Below, one piece after another: positions 25,196 to 35,001 of a stretch of DNA of 64,000 nt; position 1 is the first letter of the stretch; each line of letters begins with the position of its first letter. The translations under genes and the position numbers were made by a program. A model generated the notes under the pieces. It saw nothing but the letters and a program-made list of their open reading frames with translations. It was not told the DNA's origin and made no database searches. Origin of the DNA: Pedobacter ureilyticus (GTDB lineage: Bacteria > Bacteroidota > Bacteroidia > Sphingobacteriales > Sphingobacteriaceae); NCBI RefSeq assembly GCF_005925345.1, contig NZ_SSHJ01000002.1, positions 1-64,000 on the forward strand. The letters run 5' to 3'.

Positions 25196-28117
25196 TTATG
25201 CCCCAAACAAAGTAGTATAAATAGAATAACTATAATTCCCTGGAACTTGACTAGCCCTAAAAGGTATCGAATAATCGAACAATTCTTTTAGTTTTTCTCT
25301 CAAAGCGCTTAAGAAAAGTTGCTTTTCGCCTACTAAGAAATCATCTTTTAACAAGCCTCCTTTCCCAATAAAATTAACTTTTTTGTCGCTCATTGTTTTA
25401 ACGATGTACAAATTGGGTTCTACATTTTCGTTGCCAGATAATTGCTCGTAAACGTATGTGTAAAATAGGGTTTGCACCAAGGCTTTATTAATGTTGCCGC
25501 AATCGGTATCAAAACACTCTTCTATGGTGGTATATTTCAACTTATCACTACCTGTCTTATAATCAACAATTCGGTAAACCCCGTTTTTTAAATCAACCCT
25601 ATCAATAATTCCTTTTAAACTGATTTGTTGCGTTTTTCCATTAGCTTCGAAGGTGAAAGCTACATTTCCTTTTTGTTCCAGACCAATTAAAGTAAAAGGA
25701 GCATCTGCAATGTCTTGCGCCAAAATAATATCTACATACGCTTTAATAATTTCGACAACAACCTTTTGCATGCCATTGTAATTAATCGAGTTGGCTAACT
25801 TTTCAACATTCGCCATTCTGACGCTTTTATGCTCATTATAATTGATGCCGTATAAATTATCGGCGAAGCCAAGTTTTATCAAATCAGCAATACAATCCTT
25901 ACGCTTTTCAATTCGCTCTGCGGTAATTTCTGGGTCTTCACTCATCAAGCCTTCATAAAAATGCTCCATCACGTAATGTAAAACAGAACCTAATGTCCTG
26001 GCTTCAACTGTTTCTTCTACTTCTTTGGGCTCTTCTATACCTGCAACGTATTTGTAAAAGAAATCTATAGGATTGGTAATGTAAGTAGTTAATGCCGATG
26101 CCGAAAGTGTACGCTTACCGTTAAGAAAACTATTGAGCACAGTTTGTACTTTTTCAGATTTTGCCACAATTTCTTCTCTCTTCAACTCTGTTTTAACCGC
26201 TAATTGCAGCTCTTTATGCAGAAAATTAAAGCCGCTCTCGTACTCCAGCTGTTTAATGAAACGCGAGGGTTCCCCACTATTGCTTTCGTCAGTTAGGCTA
26301 TTATAGACAAAATCTATATTCTTTGTTCTTTGTATCAGCCTATAAAACATGTAGGCCGAAATGGCATCCTGATTTTCTAAAACTGGTAAGCCATAAGCCC
26401 GTCTTAAACTATCAGGAATAAAAGTTGTTCCGGTTGATGCCTGCGGAACAATGCCTTCATTCAAACCCAAAACTATTATCCTATCGAAATTTAGATTTCT
26501 ACTTTCCAACAAACCCATTACTTGTATGCCGTTTAGCGGGTCTCCTTCTAATGGAACTGCAACCGCAGAAAGCGATTTTTGAATGAGCGAAAGCACAAAA
26601 CTGAGCTCAATTTCTTTGTTGTATTTTTCAATGTGATGCTGTAGCGTATCTTGCAAACGATGGAGTTCTTGCATCGTTTTTCCGAACAATTCCGCATCAA
26701 TTTTCTTTAATTTTCTTGCTGCTAGTTCTCTTTGTAAAACCCCGTCTAGAACTTCAGTTAAAGTTTTTACCGCATCGGTAGATGATTGGATTGGCTCAAA
26801 AAACAAAGCGAATAAGTTCTCTTGCCTAGTTAAACGTTGGTAAGGAATTTCGACGAGTTGCTCTTTTATCAAAGAATCTATAATTTGAGATCGTTTTTTC
26901 TCGCTAATGCCAGTTAAAGGATGCGATAAAAATGCCTCTACAGTTTGATATTGGACAGTTTTTTTGGCATTAACTTCAACTTGAGTGCTTAACCATAAAT
27001 CTGCCAAGCCGTATAAAGAAGAGTTTGTTAATGCAAAGCCCATCGTAATGTTTACATCAATTTTTTTATTTTCAATAGTTGCTGGAATGGTTTGCATTAA
27101 CGGGATAAGCAAACTTTCGTCGGCTAAAATAATTGCTGTTGACGCTATAGGTTGGCCGATTAAAATCTGCTCTTTTTCTACCGATAAAAGTTCGTTTACA
27201 ATCTTGGCTTGTGCCGTTTGTCCTTGTACTTTGTAAACATTTACGTCGCGTTGCCAAGCTTTGATAAAACTGAGTTCATTTGGCAATTGATTGACCAAGC
27301 CCAGCTTTAAATTTCTACGCAAGAACAAACCCGCTTCCTGCATTTCATCTTCCAAATAATAGCTATCCGTATCGAAATAAAAGAGAGCTTTTCCTTCTTC
27401 CTGCCAACGTTTAAATGCTGCAGCTTCGGCTTTGCTAAGTGCATTAAAGCCTATAAAAATCAACTTTCCGCCAGTATATCTTTTCGTAAAATCGATATCA
27501 TTTTTGCCTTCGGCGATATTTTTATACAACCTTGCCATAGTGGTAAAACCATTTGCTTTTAGTTGCTCGTGAAAAGCGCAGTAAAGCCTTGGCATCCGAT
27601 GCCACATTTTGATAAAAAGCTTTTGCTGTTTCTTGTATTTCCCTTCGTTGTACGAATTCCAAAATTGTGATAAAAACTCTTTTTGCTCTGCCGTTAAAAA
27701 ATCAAATTGTTGGTTAATTACTGCAATATCTTCTAGCTCTGTAAAAAGCCGATCTGCATTTACCAAATCATTATCAATTTGGCTAAAATCGCCCAAAATA
27801 ATACGAGCTATGTTATGAAATTTGGCAATTGACGGTAATTTATCTACGCCTTCATTTTTTAGTAATTCAATGTAGCAATCGTATAGGGTAAAAAACTGAG
27901 TGTAATGATCGGCAATTTTTAACTTGGTTGCCTCTGCAAAAAACTCTTGTACCGTAAAAAATGCTGGGCTCCAAAAAGGCTTTTGGTAAATATCTGCCAA
28001 GTGTTTTTGCAGGTAAGCTGCCGGTCGCTTGTTGTTAAAAACGATGGCGCAATCTTGCAAATTTTGACCAAACTTGGCAACTAAATCTTCGGCAACTTCT
28101 TTTAAAAATGGGGTCAT
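25196..28117 (-). CDS. AddB/RecC-like PD-(D/E)XK nuclease subunit
   Basis: 973 residues. The N-terminal two thirds resemble an inactivated helicase scaffold, with the conserved VLGLNEGIVPQ segment near 550 that is typical of AddB-like proteins. The C-terminal 250 residues form a PD-(D/E)XK nuclease: GSVLHYVMEHF, IDRVDL, VDYKTGSDK and QTLFYTYVYE. Together with the upstream AddA-like helicase it should resect double-strand breaks and process them for RecA loading. No Walker A motif is seen in this subunit. The two genes are separated by 161 bp holding a palindromic repeat. Confidence 0.85.
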   Translation of the reverse strand: MTPFLKEVAEDLVAKFGQNLQDCAIVFNNKRPAAYLQKHLADIYQKPFWSPAFFTVQEFFAEATKLKIADHYTQFFTLYDCYIELLKNEGVDKLPSIAKFHNIARIILGDFSQIDNDLVNADRLFTELEDIAVINQQFDFLTAEQKEFLSQFWNSYNEGKYKKQQKLFIKMWHRMPRLYCAFHEQLKANGFTTMARLYKNIAEGKNDIDFTKRYTGGKLIFIGFNALSKAEAAAFKRWQEEGKALFYFDTDSYYLEDEMQEAGLFLRRNLKLGLVNQLPNELSFIKAWQRDVNVYKVQGQTAQAKIVNELLSVEKEQILIGQPIASTAIILADESLLIPLMQTIPATIENKKIDVNITMGFALTNSSLYGLADLWLSTQVEVNAKKTVQYQTVEAFLSHPLTGISEKKRSQIIDSLIKEQLVEIPYQRLTRQENLFALFFEPIQSSTDAVKTLTEVLDGVLQRELAARKLKKIDAELFGKTMQELHRLQDTLQHHIEKYNKEIELSFVLSLIQKSLSAVAVPLEGDPLNGIQVMGLLESRNLNFDRIIVLGLNEGIVPQASTGTTFIPDSLRRAYGLPVLENQDAISAYMFYRLIQRTKNIDFVYNSLTDESNSGEPSRFIKQLEYESGFNFLHKELQLAVKTELKREEIVAKSEKVQTVLNSFLNGKRTLSASALTTYITNPIDFFYKYVAGIEEPKEVEETVEARTLGSVLHYVMEHFYEGLMSEDPEITAERIEKRKDCIADLIKLGFADNLYGINYNEHKSVRMANVEKLANSINYNGMQKVVVEIIKAYVDIILAQDIADAPFTLIGLEQKGNVAFTFEANGKTQQISLKGIIDRVDLKNGVYRIVDYKTGSDKLKYTTIEECFDTDCGNINKALVQTLFYTYVYEQLSGNENVEPNLYIVKTMSDKKVNFIGKGGLLKDDFLVGEKQLFLSALREKLKELFDYSIPFRASQVPGNYSYSIYTTLFGA

Positions 28118-28177
28118 TTATTAGATGTGAGTATTGAGATGTGAGATATAAGACAGAATTCAACAAAGTAACCAAAA

Positions 28178-28252
28178 GGAGATTGCTTCGTTAATCGCAA
28201 TGAAGTTAGGGCAAGCGTTATTGCAAGGAACGAAGCAATCCTAAAGTGGTTG
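28178..28252. repeat. Palindromic repeat between the AddA-like and AddB-like genes
   Basis: aggagattgcttcgtt...gcaat and attgc...aacgaagcaatcct form an imperfect inverted repeat in the gap. It shares gattgcttcgt with the element at 25111-25185. Confidence 0.55.
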
Positions 28253-28278
28253 ATATTAAATATTATACTTTCCATATC

Positions 28279-31200
28279 CTAAACCTCCTTCAACTTGCTT
28301 AAACTTGCATAAAATAAATACGGCTTTACATTTTCGTAGCCCATTGCTTCAATCAAATTTTTATAATTAACAATTTGTGCTACATGATTTTGGCTTTCTT
28401 CGGCGGTAAACTTATAGTCGATAATAGAAACCTCTTTGCCATTAAAAACCAATTTATCGGGGCGGTAGATTTTGCCATCAATCCCAATAATCGATTTTTC
28501 GTTAACCTGGTTGGCGTTTCTGCTTAACAATTCTTTTAACTCGGGGTGGGCCAAAACTTCTGATACTTGTTCCACATAAGCTGCTTTTTCTTCTTTGCTA
28601 ATTAAACCCTCTAAAATCAGTTTCTCTACAGCATTTTCTACTTCATCAACACCGTTTACCTCGGCTAAAATTAAATGCAGATTGCTCCCTTTTTTGCCAG
28701 ATTTACTAATGTTATCGATGTATTTTTGTGGGCGATTTTCAGCTTCTTCGTAAACTTCTTCTAAGCGATTAGTAGTTGGATAGGCAGATAAATTCAGTGC
28801 ATTATAACTTTCTACGCCATCACCTTTATCAGAAAAAGTACCGATTTGCAATTCATCCGCATTGGTAAAATCATCAGCATAAAAATTAAAAACAGCATCT
28901 CCAACATGGCTTAAAGAAGGTTTTTTCTTAGCCGGGAAAGAAATATAAATGTAATCTTTTGCCCTTGTGGTAGCCACATATAAACTATTTAGCGCATCCA
29001 TATAATTCATCAACAGCTCTTCTAAATAATATTTGGCTATGCTAGAACCTTTTAACAAACTGCTAAATTGCAACGGAACGCTCTGCAAATCGGCATAAGG
29101 CGTTTCGTCCATTGGCACCCAAAAAGTACTATTAGCTTTGCCTGCCAATTTCCAATCGCAAAAGGGAATAAAAACCGCTCGGAACGCCAAACCTTTAGAT
29201 TTATGGATGGTCATTACCTGTATCGCATTCGCCGTTTCGGGCGACGGCAATGTTTTGGTATGTCCTTCTTCATCCCACCAATTTAAGAAAGCAGAAATAC
29301 CTTTTTCGCCCTGTCGGGATGATTTATTGGTTAAATCTCTAAATGCCAAAAGGTAAGGCAAAAACGGATTAATGTTGTTTTTTGTATAGGTATCTAAACC
29401 GAAAGCAGTGATTGTTTTTTCTATCAATGCCGAAACCGGCAAGGCCATCCAAACTTTATAATGGGTACAAAAATCTGGTGGCAAAACATGCGTCAAGTTA
29501 TCAATAGGTGTATCAGCCAAGGCAAAATAATGGTCGCCGTTGATTGGTTTTTGATGTAATTGCGCATACAATGCGATGCAATTTGCCTTATACAAAGCGG
29601 AATTTGCCGGACTAACCACCAGCAGTTTCAACACATTTACAATTAATTTTATAGCGGTACTGCTGGCAATTTTTAAGGCATCGCCCGATATGACGTCCAA
29701 ACCTGCTTCCATCAATGCATCAACCACTAGAGTGGCCTCGCTGTTTGAGCGAACCAAAACACCAATTTCCCTTTGCTGATACCCTTTCTCGTTTAATAAA
29801 AACCGCAACTCCGTCAACATTTCTGCTAAAGAAGCTTGTTTTACATTTTCTGGCTCCGCATCGGCAGTCATGGCTTCTATAATTTCCTCTGGGCTGTCTT
29901 TCGGTTTTTCAAACGTTATGCGCTTAATTTTAATCACACCACCTTCTAAGGTTTTCGGATGCGAATTTTGTGCAACGCCATCGTAAATATTGGTAATAAT
30001 GTTGCCGTATTGGTTGCGTTCATTATTCCAATAGGCATTTAATTCATCATCATCCAAAGGGATTTCTGCATTGATTTTATCTTGCAATTGCTGCGCTAAA
30101 TTTTGATATAGTTTGTTATTAAAATTGATGATTTCTGCCGTGCTGCGATAGTTTTCCCACAGCTTATCTTCTAACACGTTATGCGCCAGTAAATCTGCTT
30201 TTGCTTGATGGTGCAACAGTTTATAATCGCCTTCTCGCCAGCGGTAAATAGATTGTTTGGCGTCTCCAACAATAAGGTGATCGTGCAATTTGCCATTGTG
30301 CGTGGCAATAGCGTTGCTTACCAGCGCCTTAAAGCTGTTCCATTGGTTTCCAGAAGTATCCTGAAATTCATCGAACAAGAAATTTCTATACTTATGGCCC
30401 ATTTTCTCCCAAATAAAGGATGGATTTTCGCCTGCATCTTCGGCTATGCCCGTTAATAACTTTTGTGCGTCGCTGATTAAGAGCGTTTCATTTTCTTCTC
30501 GATACTCGGCTAATAGGACAGCGATTTCTTGCATCAAACGTAAAAAATAACCATTTTTTAAGAACGCTTTAGCAAGTATATAGTCGCCAATTTGTTGGTT
30601 GTAAGCGACAATTAATTTCTGAAGAAATGGATTTAACTCATCGTACAGCCCATTGTTTTTTCCTTTTTTAAACCAATTATCTGGATTATCTACTAGTTTT
30701 TCTAAAGATGCAATGCCTTTGTAATCTTTATCGATAATGCGTTGCAGCTGGTACAACTGACTGGTTTTTGTTTTGTTGAGCGCCTCTAAATCTTCAGCGC
30801 TAGATTCGAAAACTTGTTTTACATCCGTAGCTAGTTGGCTGATATCCGTTTCGAATTTTTTGAGCAATTTTTTGGTAAAATCGATGTATTTTTTGAAAAC
30901 TTCATCAGTATTTTCGTTGCCGAAACTTGTAATTGCGGCTTCAAATCCCGAGAATTTATCGTTAAAAACTTCACCTACCAGCTTTAGTAATTCTGTATTG
31001 TAGTTCCACGAAATGTTGTTATTAATTCTGTCTAAAGCAAGTTCAACTACCCATTTTAGCAGTTTATCGTTTTTGTCGAGCAGCTTTTCTAACTTTTTGG
31101 TAAGTTCTTGTTTTACCTTGTCAGTATTCATCTCTAAGCTGTAACCGCTGTCTAAACCAAGCTCAAAAGCAAAACCACGAATTACTTTTTGCACAAAACC

Positions 31201-31545
31201 GTCAATTGTACTTACCGAAAAACGACTGTAATCGTGCAAAATTTTACGATAAACTAAATCTGCTTTCAGCTTTAGGCTTTCAGCATTTAGTTCTGGGTGT
31301 GCGGCTAAAACGAGCTGCCTGTAATCGTCTATTTTTTTAGCTGTATCGCCTTTGGCAAAACCTAGCAAAACCTGTAAAATGCGGGTTTTCATTTCTTCGG
31401 TTGCCTTGTTGGTAAAGGTTACGGCTAAAACCTCTTTATATTTATTATCGCCGCTAAAAAGTAGGGTTAAGTAGTGCGCTGCCAAACTAAAGGTTTTGCC
31501 AGAACCCGCCGATGCTTGTAAAATTTTAACTGGTTTTGTCGCCAT
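28279..31545 (-). CDS. AddA/RecB-like UvrD-family helicase-nuclease
   Basis: 1088 residues. Walker A is QASAGSGKT (Lys17), with LAVTFTNKATEEMK as motif Ia, DEFQDTS as motif II, QVMTIHKSKGLAF as motif V and NSLYVATTRAKDYIY as motif VI. All are SF1A hallmarks. The C-terminus carries a PD-(D/E)XK-type nuclease end, YRPDKLVFNG followed by VSIIDYKF. With the AddB-like protein it forms the two-subunit recombination helicase-nuclease used by Bacteroidota instead of RecBCD. Confidence 0.88.
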   Translation of the reverse strand: MATKPVKILQASAGSGKTFSLAAHYLTLLFSGDNKYKEVLAVTFTNKATEEMKTRILQVLLGFAKGDTAKKIDDYRQLVLAAHPELNAESLKLKADLVYRKILHDYSRFSVSTIDGFVQKVIRGFAFELGLDSGYSLEMNTDKVKQELTKKLEKLLDKNDKLLKWVVELALDRINNNISWNYNTELLKLVGEVFNDKFSGFEAAITSFGNENTDEVFKKYIDFTKKLLKKFETDISQLATDVKQVFESSAEDLEALNKTKTSQLYQLQRIIDKDYKGIASLEKLVDNPDNWFKKGKNNGLYDELNPFLQKLIVAYNQQIGDYILAKAFLKNGYFLRLMQEIAVLLAEYREENETLLISDAQKLLTGIAEDAGENPSFIWEKMGHKYRNFLFDEFQDTSGNQWNSFKALVSNAIATHNGKLHDHLIVGDAKQSIYRWREGDYKLLHHQAKADLLAHNVLEDKLWENYRSTAEIINFNNKLYQNLAQQLQDKINAEIPLDDDELNAYWNNERNQYGNIITNIYDGVAQNSHPKTLEGGVIKIKRITFEKPKDSPEEIIEAMTADAEPENVKQASLAEMLTELRFLLNEKGYQQREIGVLVRSNSEATLVVDALMEAGLDVISGDALKIASSTAIKLIVNVLKLLVVSPANSALYKANCIALYAQLHQKPINGDHYFALADTPIDNLTHVLPPDFCTHYKVWMALPVSALIEKTITAFGLDTYTKNNINPFLPYLLAFRDLTNKSSRQGEKGISAFLNWWDEEGHTKTLPSPETANAIQVMTIHKSKGLAFRAVFIPFCDWKLAGKANSTFWVPMDETPYADLQSVPLQFSSLLKGSSIAKYYLEELLMNYMDALNSLYVATTRAKDYIYISFPAKKKPSLSHVGDAVFNFYADDFTNADELQIGTFSDKGDGVESYNALNLSAYPTTNRLEEVYEEAENRPQKYIDNISKSGKKGSNLHLILAEVNGVDEVENAVEKLILEGLISKEEKAAYVEQVSEVLAHPELKELLSRNANQVNEKSIIGIDGKIYRPDKLVFNGKEVSIIDYKFTAEESQNHVAQIVNYKNLIEAMGYENVKPYLFYASLSKLKEV

Positions 31546-31584
31546 GATGTGAAGTTAACCAAACTCCTCCAATCAACAAACTTA

Positions 31585-32052
31585 TTAAAAAGCTTTGGGC
31601 TGGTCTTCTTTGCACCATTCGGCCCAAGAGGTTGGCGTTTCATACAAACGGACGGACTGTAAAATAAATCCATCTTTTTCTAAAGCTGCCTGCAGTTTAA
31701 ACTTCATATCTAACAATAAATTTTCGCAAGTAGGCTGAAAGGCAACCAAATGTACCTTCTCTGAAATAGCATAACAGCTTGCCTTTAACGATGCTAGAAC
31801 CGCTTCGTTGAGTACCAAAGCGTGGTCGTATTTATCGATGATTTTTTCAGTAACAATTCGTTTGAGCTGACTAAAATCTATCAGCATTCCACACTTTACA
31901 TTTTGGGGGTCTTGATTAGCATAACCCGAAACCGTAACCTGTAAGCGATAGGTATGTCCATGAATGTTTTTGCAAGGCCCATCGTAATTAAAAAGCGCAT
32001 GCGCCATGTCGAAAGTAAACTCTTTTGTAACTCTTATCATCTGATTTTGCAT
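31585..32052 (-). CDS. queD: 6-carboxytetrahydropterin synthase (QueD)
   Basis: 155 residues from ATG at 32052 (MQNQMIRV); ATG at 32040 is an equally good start. Longer in-frame starts overlap the end of tcdA and are rejected. The zinc-binding histidines of the 6-pyruvoyl-tetrahydropterin synthase fold are in FDMAHAL and NIHGHTY. The protein continues with GMLIDFSQLK and PTCENLL, also conserved in QueD. It converts 7,8-dihydroneopterin triphosphate to 6-carboxytetrahydropterin in the queuosine/7-deazaguanine pathway. The neighbour tcdA also makes a tRNA modification, so the pair may be functionally grouped. Confidence 0.88.
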   Translation of the reverse strand: MQNQMIRVTKEFTFDMAHALFNYDGPCKNIHGHTYRLQVTVSGYANQDPQNVKCGMLIDFSQLKRIVTEKIIDKYDHALVLNEAVLASLKASCYAISEKVHLVAFQPTCENLLLDMKFKLQAALEKDGFILQSVRLYETPTSWAEWCKEDQPKAF

Positions 32053-32128
32053 GATGCAAATTAGTTCAAGCATAGCCCATGAACAATGAGCCACATCAGA
32101 AATAAAAATTATTTCAAACAAAAAAAGC

Positions 32129-32932
32129 TTAACCTTTCTTCGGTTCTTGCTTTTTCGATTTAGCGATTGATTTTTTATTGATACGTTCTGGGCGCCTCTC
32201 AATATCAATCTTATAACCTAACAAATCTCTAATTACTACCGAAGCGCAAACACCTCCAAACGCAGCTGGCAAATAAGAAATTGTCCCGTAAGCCGACCTT
32301 TTAAAATTTGAGCCGTCGGTCATAATGAGTGATTCTTTCTTGGTTTCTTCAATAGAAAACACTGCTTTAATGGTACTTGCATTAGCAAGTTTTTTTAATC
32401 GCTTGCGCACATATTGTGCAAAAACGCACTGATAGGTATCAGGCAAGTAGGTAGTACGAAGTTTGGTTGGGTCTAGCTTGCCACCTGCGCCCATAGAACT
32501 TACAATAGGCAAATTAAATTGTAAAGCTGTTGAAAGCAGGGTCACTTTTGGCGTGATGCTATCGATACAGTCCATCACGTAGTCAAACTTAGTAGTAAGG
32601 ATTTCGCGGCATCTTTGGGGTGTTAAGAAATCCTGTACCACGTGCAACTTCAACTCCGGATTAATCGCTAATAAACGTTCTTTCATAACTTCGGCTTTGC
32701 TAACGCCATGGTTGGTTGCCAAAGCTGGTAGCTGTCGGTTTCTGTTGCTGGGGTCAACTACGTCGCCGTCTACAATGGTCATTTCACCCACTCCACTTCT
32801 ACAAATAAATTCGGCGGCAAAAGAACCTACGCCTCCCAATCCAATTACCAAAACATGTTTTTGTTGCAACAAATCAATTCCTTCATTGCCTACCAATAAT
32901 GCAGAGCGAGATAACCAAGCTAAATCAGACAT
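32129..32932 (-). CDS. tcdA: tRNA threonylcarbamoyladenosine dehydratase
   Basis: 267 residues of the ThiF/MoeB/E1-like family. The ATP-binding glycine loop is VIGLGGVGSFAAE, with DGDVVDPSNRNRQ after it and MDCIDSITPKV. The short N-terminal leader and IGLGGVGSFAAEFICRSGVG are typical of TcdA (CsdL), which cyclises t6A to ct6A at position 37 of ANN-decoding tRNAs. The zinc cysteine pairs of true ThiF/MoeB are absent, which agrees with TcdA. Confidence 0.88.
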   Translation of the reverse strand: MSDLAWLSRSALLVGNEGIDLLQQKHVLVIGLGGVGSFAAEFICRSGVGEMTIVDGDVVDPSNRNRQLPALATNHGVSKAEVMKERLLAINPELKLHVVQDFLTPQRCREILTTKFDYVMDCIDSITPKVTLLSTALQFNLPIVSSMGAGGKLDPTKLRTTYLPDTYQCVFAQYVRKRLKKLANASTIKAVFSIEETKKESLIMTDGSNFKRSAYGTISYLPAAFGGVCASVVIRDLLGYKIDIERRPERINKKSIAKSKKQEPKKG

Positions 32933-33017
32933 CTATTTAAGTAAAAAGTTAAAAACAAAAAGCTGCTGGAGATTATAGGAAATAGATTCTTCGCTGCGCT
33001 CAGAATGACAAACAAAC

Positions 33018-33677
33018 CTACAACAACCCCACTGCCTTCCAATTCGCAAAAATAATATCTTTGAGTTTATCTAATGAGATTTTCTTAATTTCGGCTACCT
33101 TGGTGTAAATCTCTACAATGCTTACTTCGGCTTCATCCGTTTCTAAAAAGAATGGGGCATCTGTTTTTTCCAAAGCCAACGCAACTTCATGAGATGTTAA
33201 AACCGCAGCCCCAAAAGACAAGTAAAACCCTTTGTTAATAAGCTGTTTTGCCATTTCGTGTTTTTTATTAAAACCGTGGATAATCATTGGGATGGCGGGT
33301 CGCAAACGTTTTTTTAAAGCAACTAATTCATCAAAAGCTTTAACGCAATGTAGAATTAGCGGTTTACCTAGTTTTTCAGCCAACAAAATTTGGGCTTCTA
33401 AAACTTGTAATTGGTTTTCCATAGCTTCGCCTTTAAACTTGTCCAAACCGCACTCGCCAATTAGTTTCACATTTTCTTGTCGAGCCAATACGTTCAAATA
33501 CTTCAGGTTTTGATGAAGCTCTTGCAACTTACCATACCAGGGATGTATACCAATAGAGATAGGTTTGGTTTTGGGCATTGCCAAAAAAGTACTTTCGGTT
33601 AAAGAAAGGTTTTGTATAGATAAAACACCTTGTTCTTGTTTAGTTTGATGGGTATGGATATCTAAAAAAATGCTCAT
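33018..33677 (-). CDS. TatD-family hydrolase
   Basis: 219 residues, somewhat shorter than the roughly 260 residues of classical TatD. The metal-binding motifs are present: DIHTHQ, the substrate loop SIGIHPW, GECGLD, ILHCVKA, and an Asp in FLETDEAE. The family contains 3'-5' DNases and related phosphohydrolases acting in the cytoplasm. It lies upstream of tcdA on the same strand with an 85-bp gap. Confidence 0.85.
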   Translation of the reverse strand: MSIFLDIHTHQTKQEQGVLSIQNLSLTESTFLAMPKTKPISIGIHPWYGKLQELHQNLKYLNVLARQENVKLIGECGLDKFKGEAMENQLQVLEAQILLAEKLGKPLILHCVKAFDELVALKKRLRPAIPMIIHGFNKKHEMAKQLINKGFYLSFGAAVLTSHEVALALEKTDAPFFLETDEAEVSIVEIYTKVAEIKKISLDKLKDIIFANWKAVGLL

Positions 33678-33736
33678 CTATTATAAAGGTAGCAAATTGA
33701 GCTCGTAAAATTTTATCGTGTTTTGCCTCAGAAAAA

Positions 33737-34792
33737 CTATTGCTCTTCTTTAAAATAAAGTTTGTAGCAGTTCATCCCTTTTTCGGCATCGTATTCTTTC
33801 TCTATCAACTCTTTATTACCATGGATATAAACGTGGAAATTCTTGTCTAATTTAAGGATGCTCTTAAAATCCTTTGCTTGCTTTTTTACCGCAGCATCAG
33901 AGATATCAAAAGTATCAGCAATTTGGGTATCAAACTCTTCTTCGTAAGATTGTTTGTAGGTTTTAAATAGCTCAATGCCTTCTTCGTTGGCAATTACTTC
34001 ATTGGCAAATTCGTCGATATCGAAAGTTTCTTTCTCCTTAAAATACTTCATCGAACGATTCAACAAATCAATTTTATCTGTTTTTTCTACATCAAATTCT
34101 TGATCTAATTTTTCGGTAACGAAATTCTTGTAAACATCCATTACATTCTGAGTTTTGTTGAAATTATCGTTCCTTACCTTTAAAACCAGAAACTGATCTT
34201 TCCAATAGGCGGCATCAGATGTGCGGCTGGTCGTATCAATCACCACTACTTTGTAACCTTCTTCCTTTTCGGTGTTAAAAATTAAACAGCCTTTATCCAG
34301 TTTATTGATATTGATGCCTTGTTGTTCGTAGCTAATGCCAAAACCACTTTGCTCTGGAAAAACCTTGATAAAACTTTCTTTGTTCTCTGATCTGAAAATA
34401 CCGATGGCATCATGTAAATCGCCCTCTATCTGCAGGTTTTCGAAATAGCCTACGTACAACTCTCCAGATTTTATTTTGGGATGGTCTGCTACCTCAAAAA
34501 GGTACTTTGCAATCTCCTGGCTGTTTTCATGGAATTTACCTCCATCAGCAAAAATTTCTGAAGCCAAGCGGTAAATTTCGTTCGAATTTAGATCATTGCT
34601 GTGTTGCGTTAAACGAAAAACTTCGTTAACCTTCTGAAAAGGAGAAAGAAAGTACTGTTTTAGCAATTGGTTGAGCATTTCGTCTTCTACTTGCAGAGAG
34701 CTGTCGGAAAGCGAATAATATTCTTCGTTTGTTTTGTTACCAACGTGATGCACCGAAAGCTCGGCTAAATTAGACTCGAAAAAAGATACCAT
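33737..34792 (-). CDS. Nucleoid-associated protein (NdpA/YejK family)
   Basis: 351 residues matching the 37-kDa nucleoid-associated protein family in length and layout. Seen are LAEYLFEVADHP-type helices, SGELYVGYFENLQIEG, and the C-terminal YIHGNKELIEKEYDAEKG. The protein is highly acidic, soluble and cytoplasmic. In Enterobacteria the homologue binds the nucleoid. No enzymatic motif is seen. Monocistronic. Confidence 0.8.
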   Translation of the reverse strand: MVSFFESNLAELSVHHVGNKTNEEYYSLSDSSLQVEDEMLNQLLKQYFLSPFQKVNEVFRLTQHSNDLNSNEIYRLASEIFADGGKFHENSQEIAKYLFEVADHPKIKSGELYVGYFENLQIEGDLHDAIGIFRSENKESFIKVFPEQSGFGISYEQQGININKLDKGCLIFNTEKEEGYKVVVIDTTSRTSDAAYWKDQFLVLKVRNDNFNKTQNVMDVYKNFVTEKLDQEFDVEKTDKIDLLNRSMKYFKEKETFDIDEFANEVIANEEGIELFKTYKQSYEEEFDTQIADTFDISDAAVKKQAKDFKSILKLDKNFHVYIHGNKELIEKEYDAEKGMNCYKLYFKEEQ

Positions 34793-34962
34793 AAATTTGA
34801 ATTGAGGAGCAAAGGTATTAAAAAGTAGGTTTGTAAAAGAGAGAAACCGAAACGAGTTATAATTGCAAATTAAAACTTATCGAAGTGGCAATATTCCCCG
34901 CTCAGCACAATGCAATTCTTGTAAGGTTAGCCCAGGAATTACAATTTTATACATAGGTAGTA

Positions 34963-34994
34963 AAACAGAAAGGATGACCATTGGCCACCCTTTC
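34963..34994 (-). terminator. Probable terminator of the DUF6600 gene
   Basis: On the minus strand GAAAGG-GTGGCC-AAT-GGTCAT-CCTTTC folds into a stable hairpin followed by TGTTTTA, shortly after the stop codon at 35002. Confidence 0.55.
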
Positions 34995-35001
34995 ACTTTG
35001 T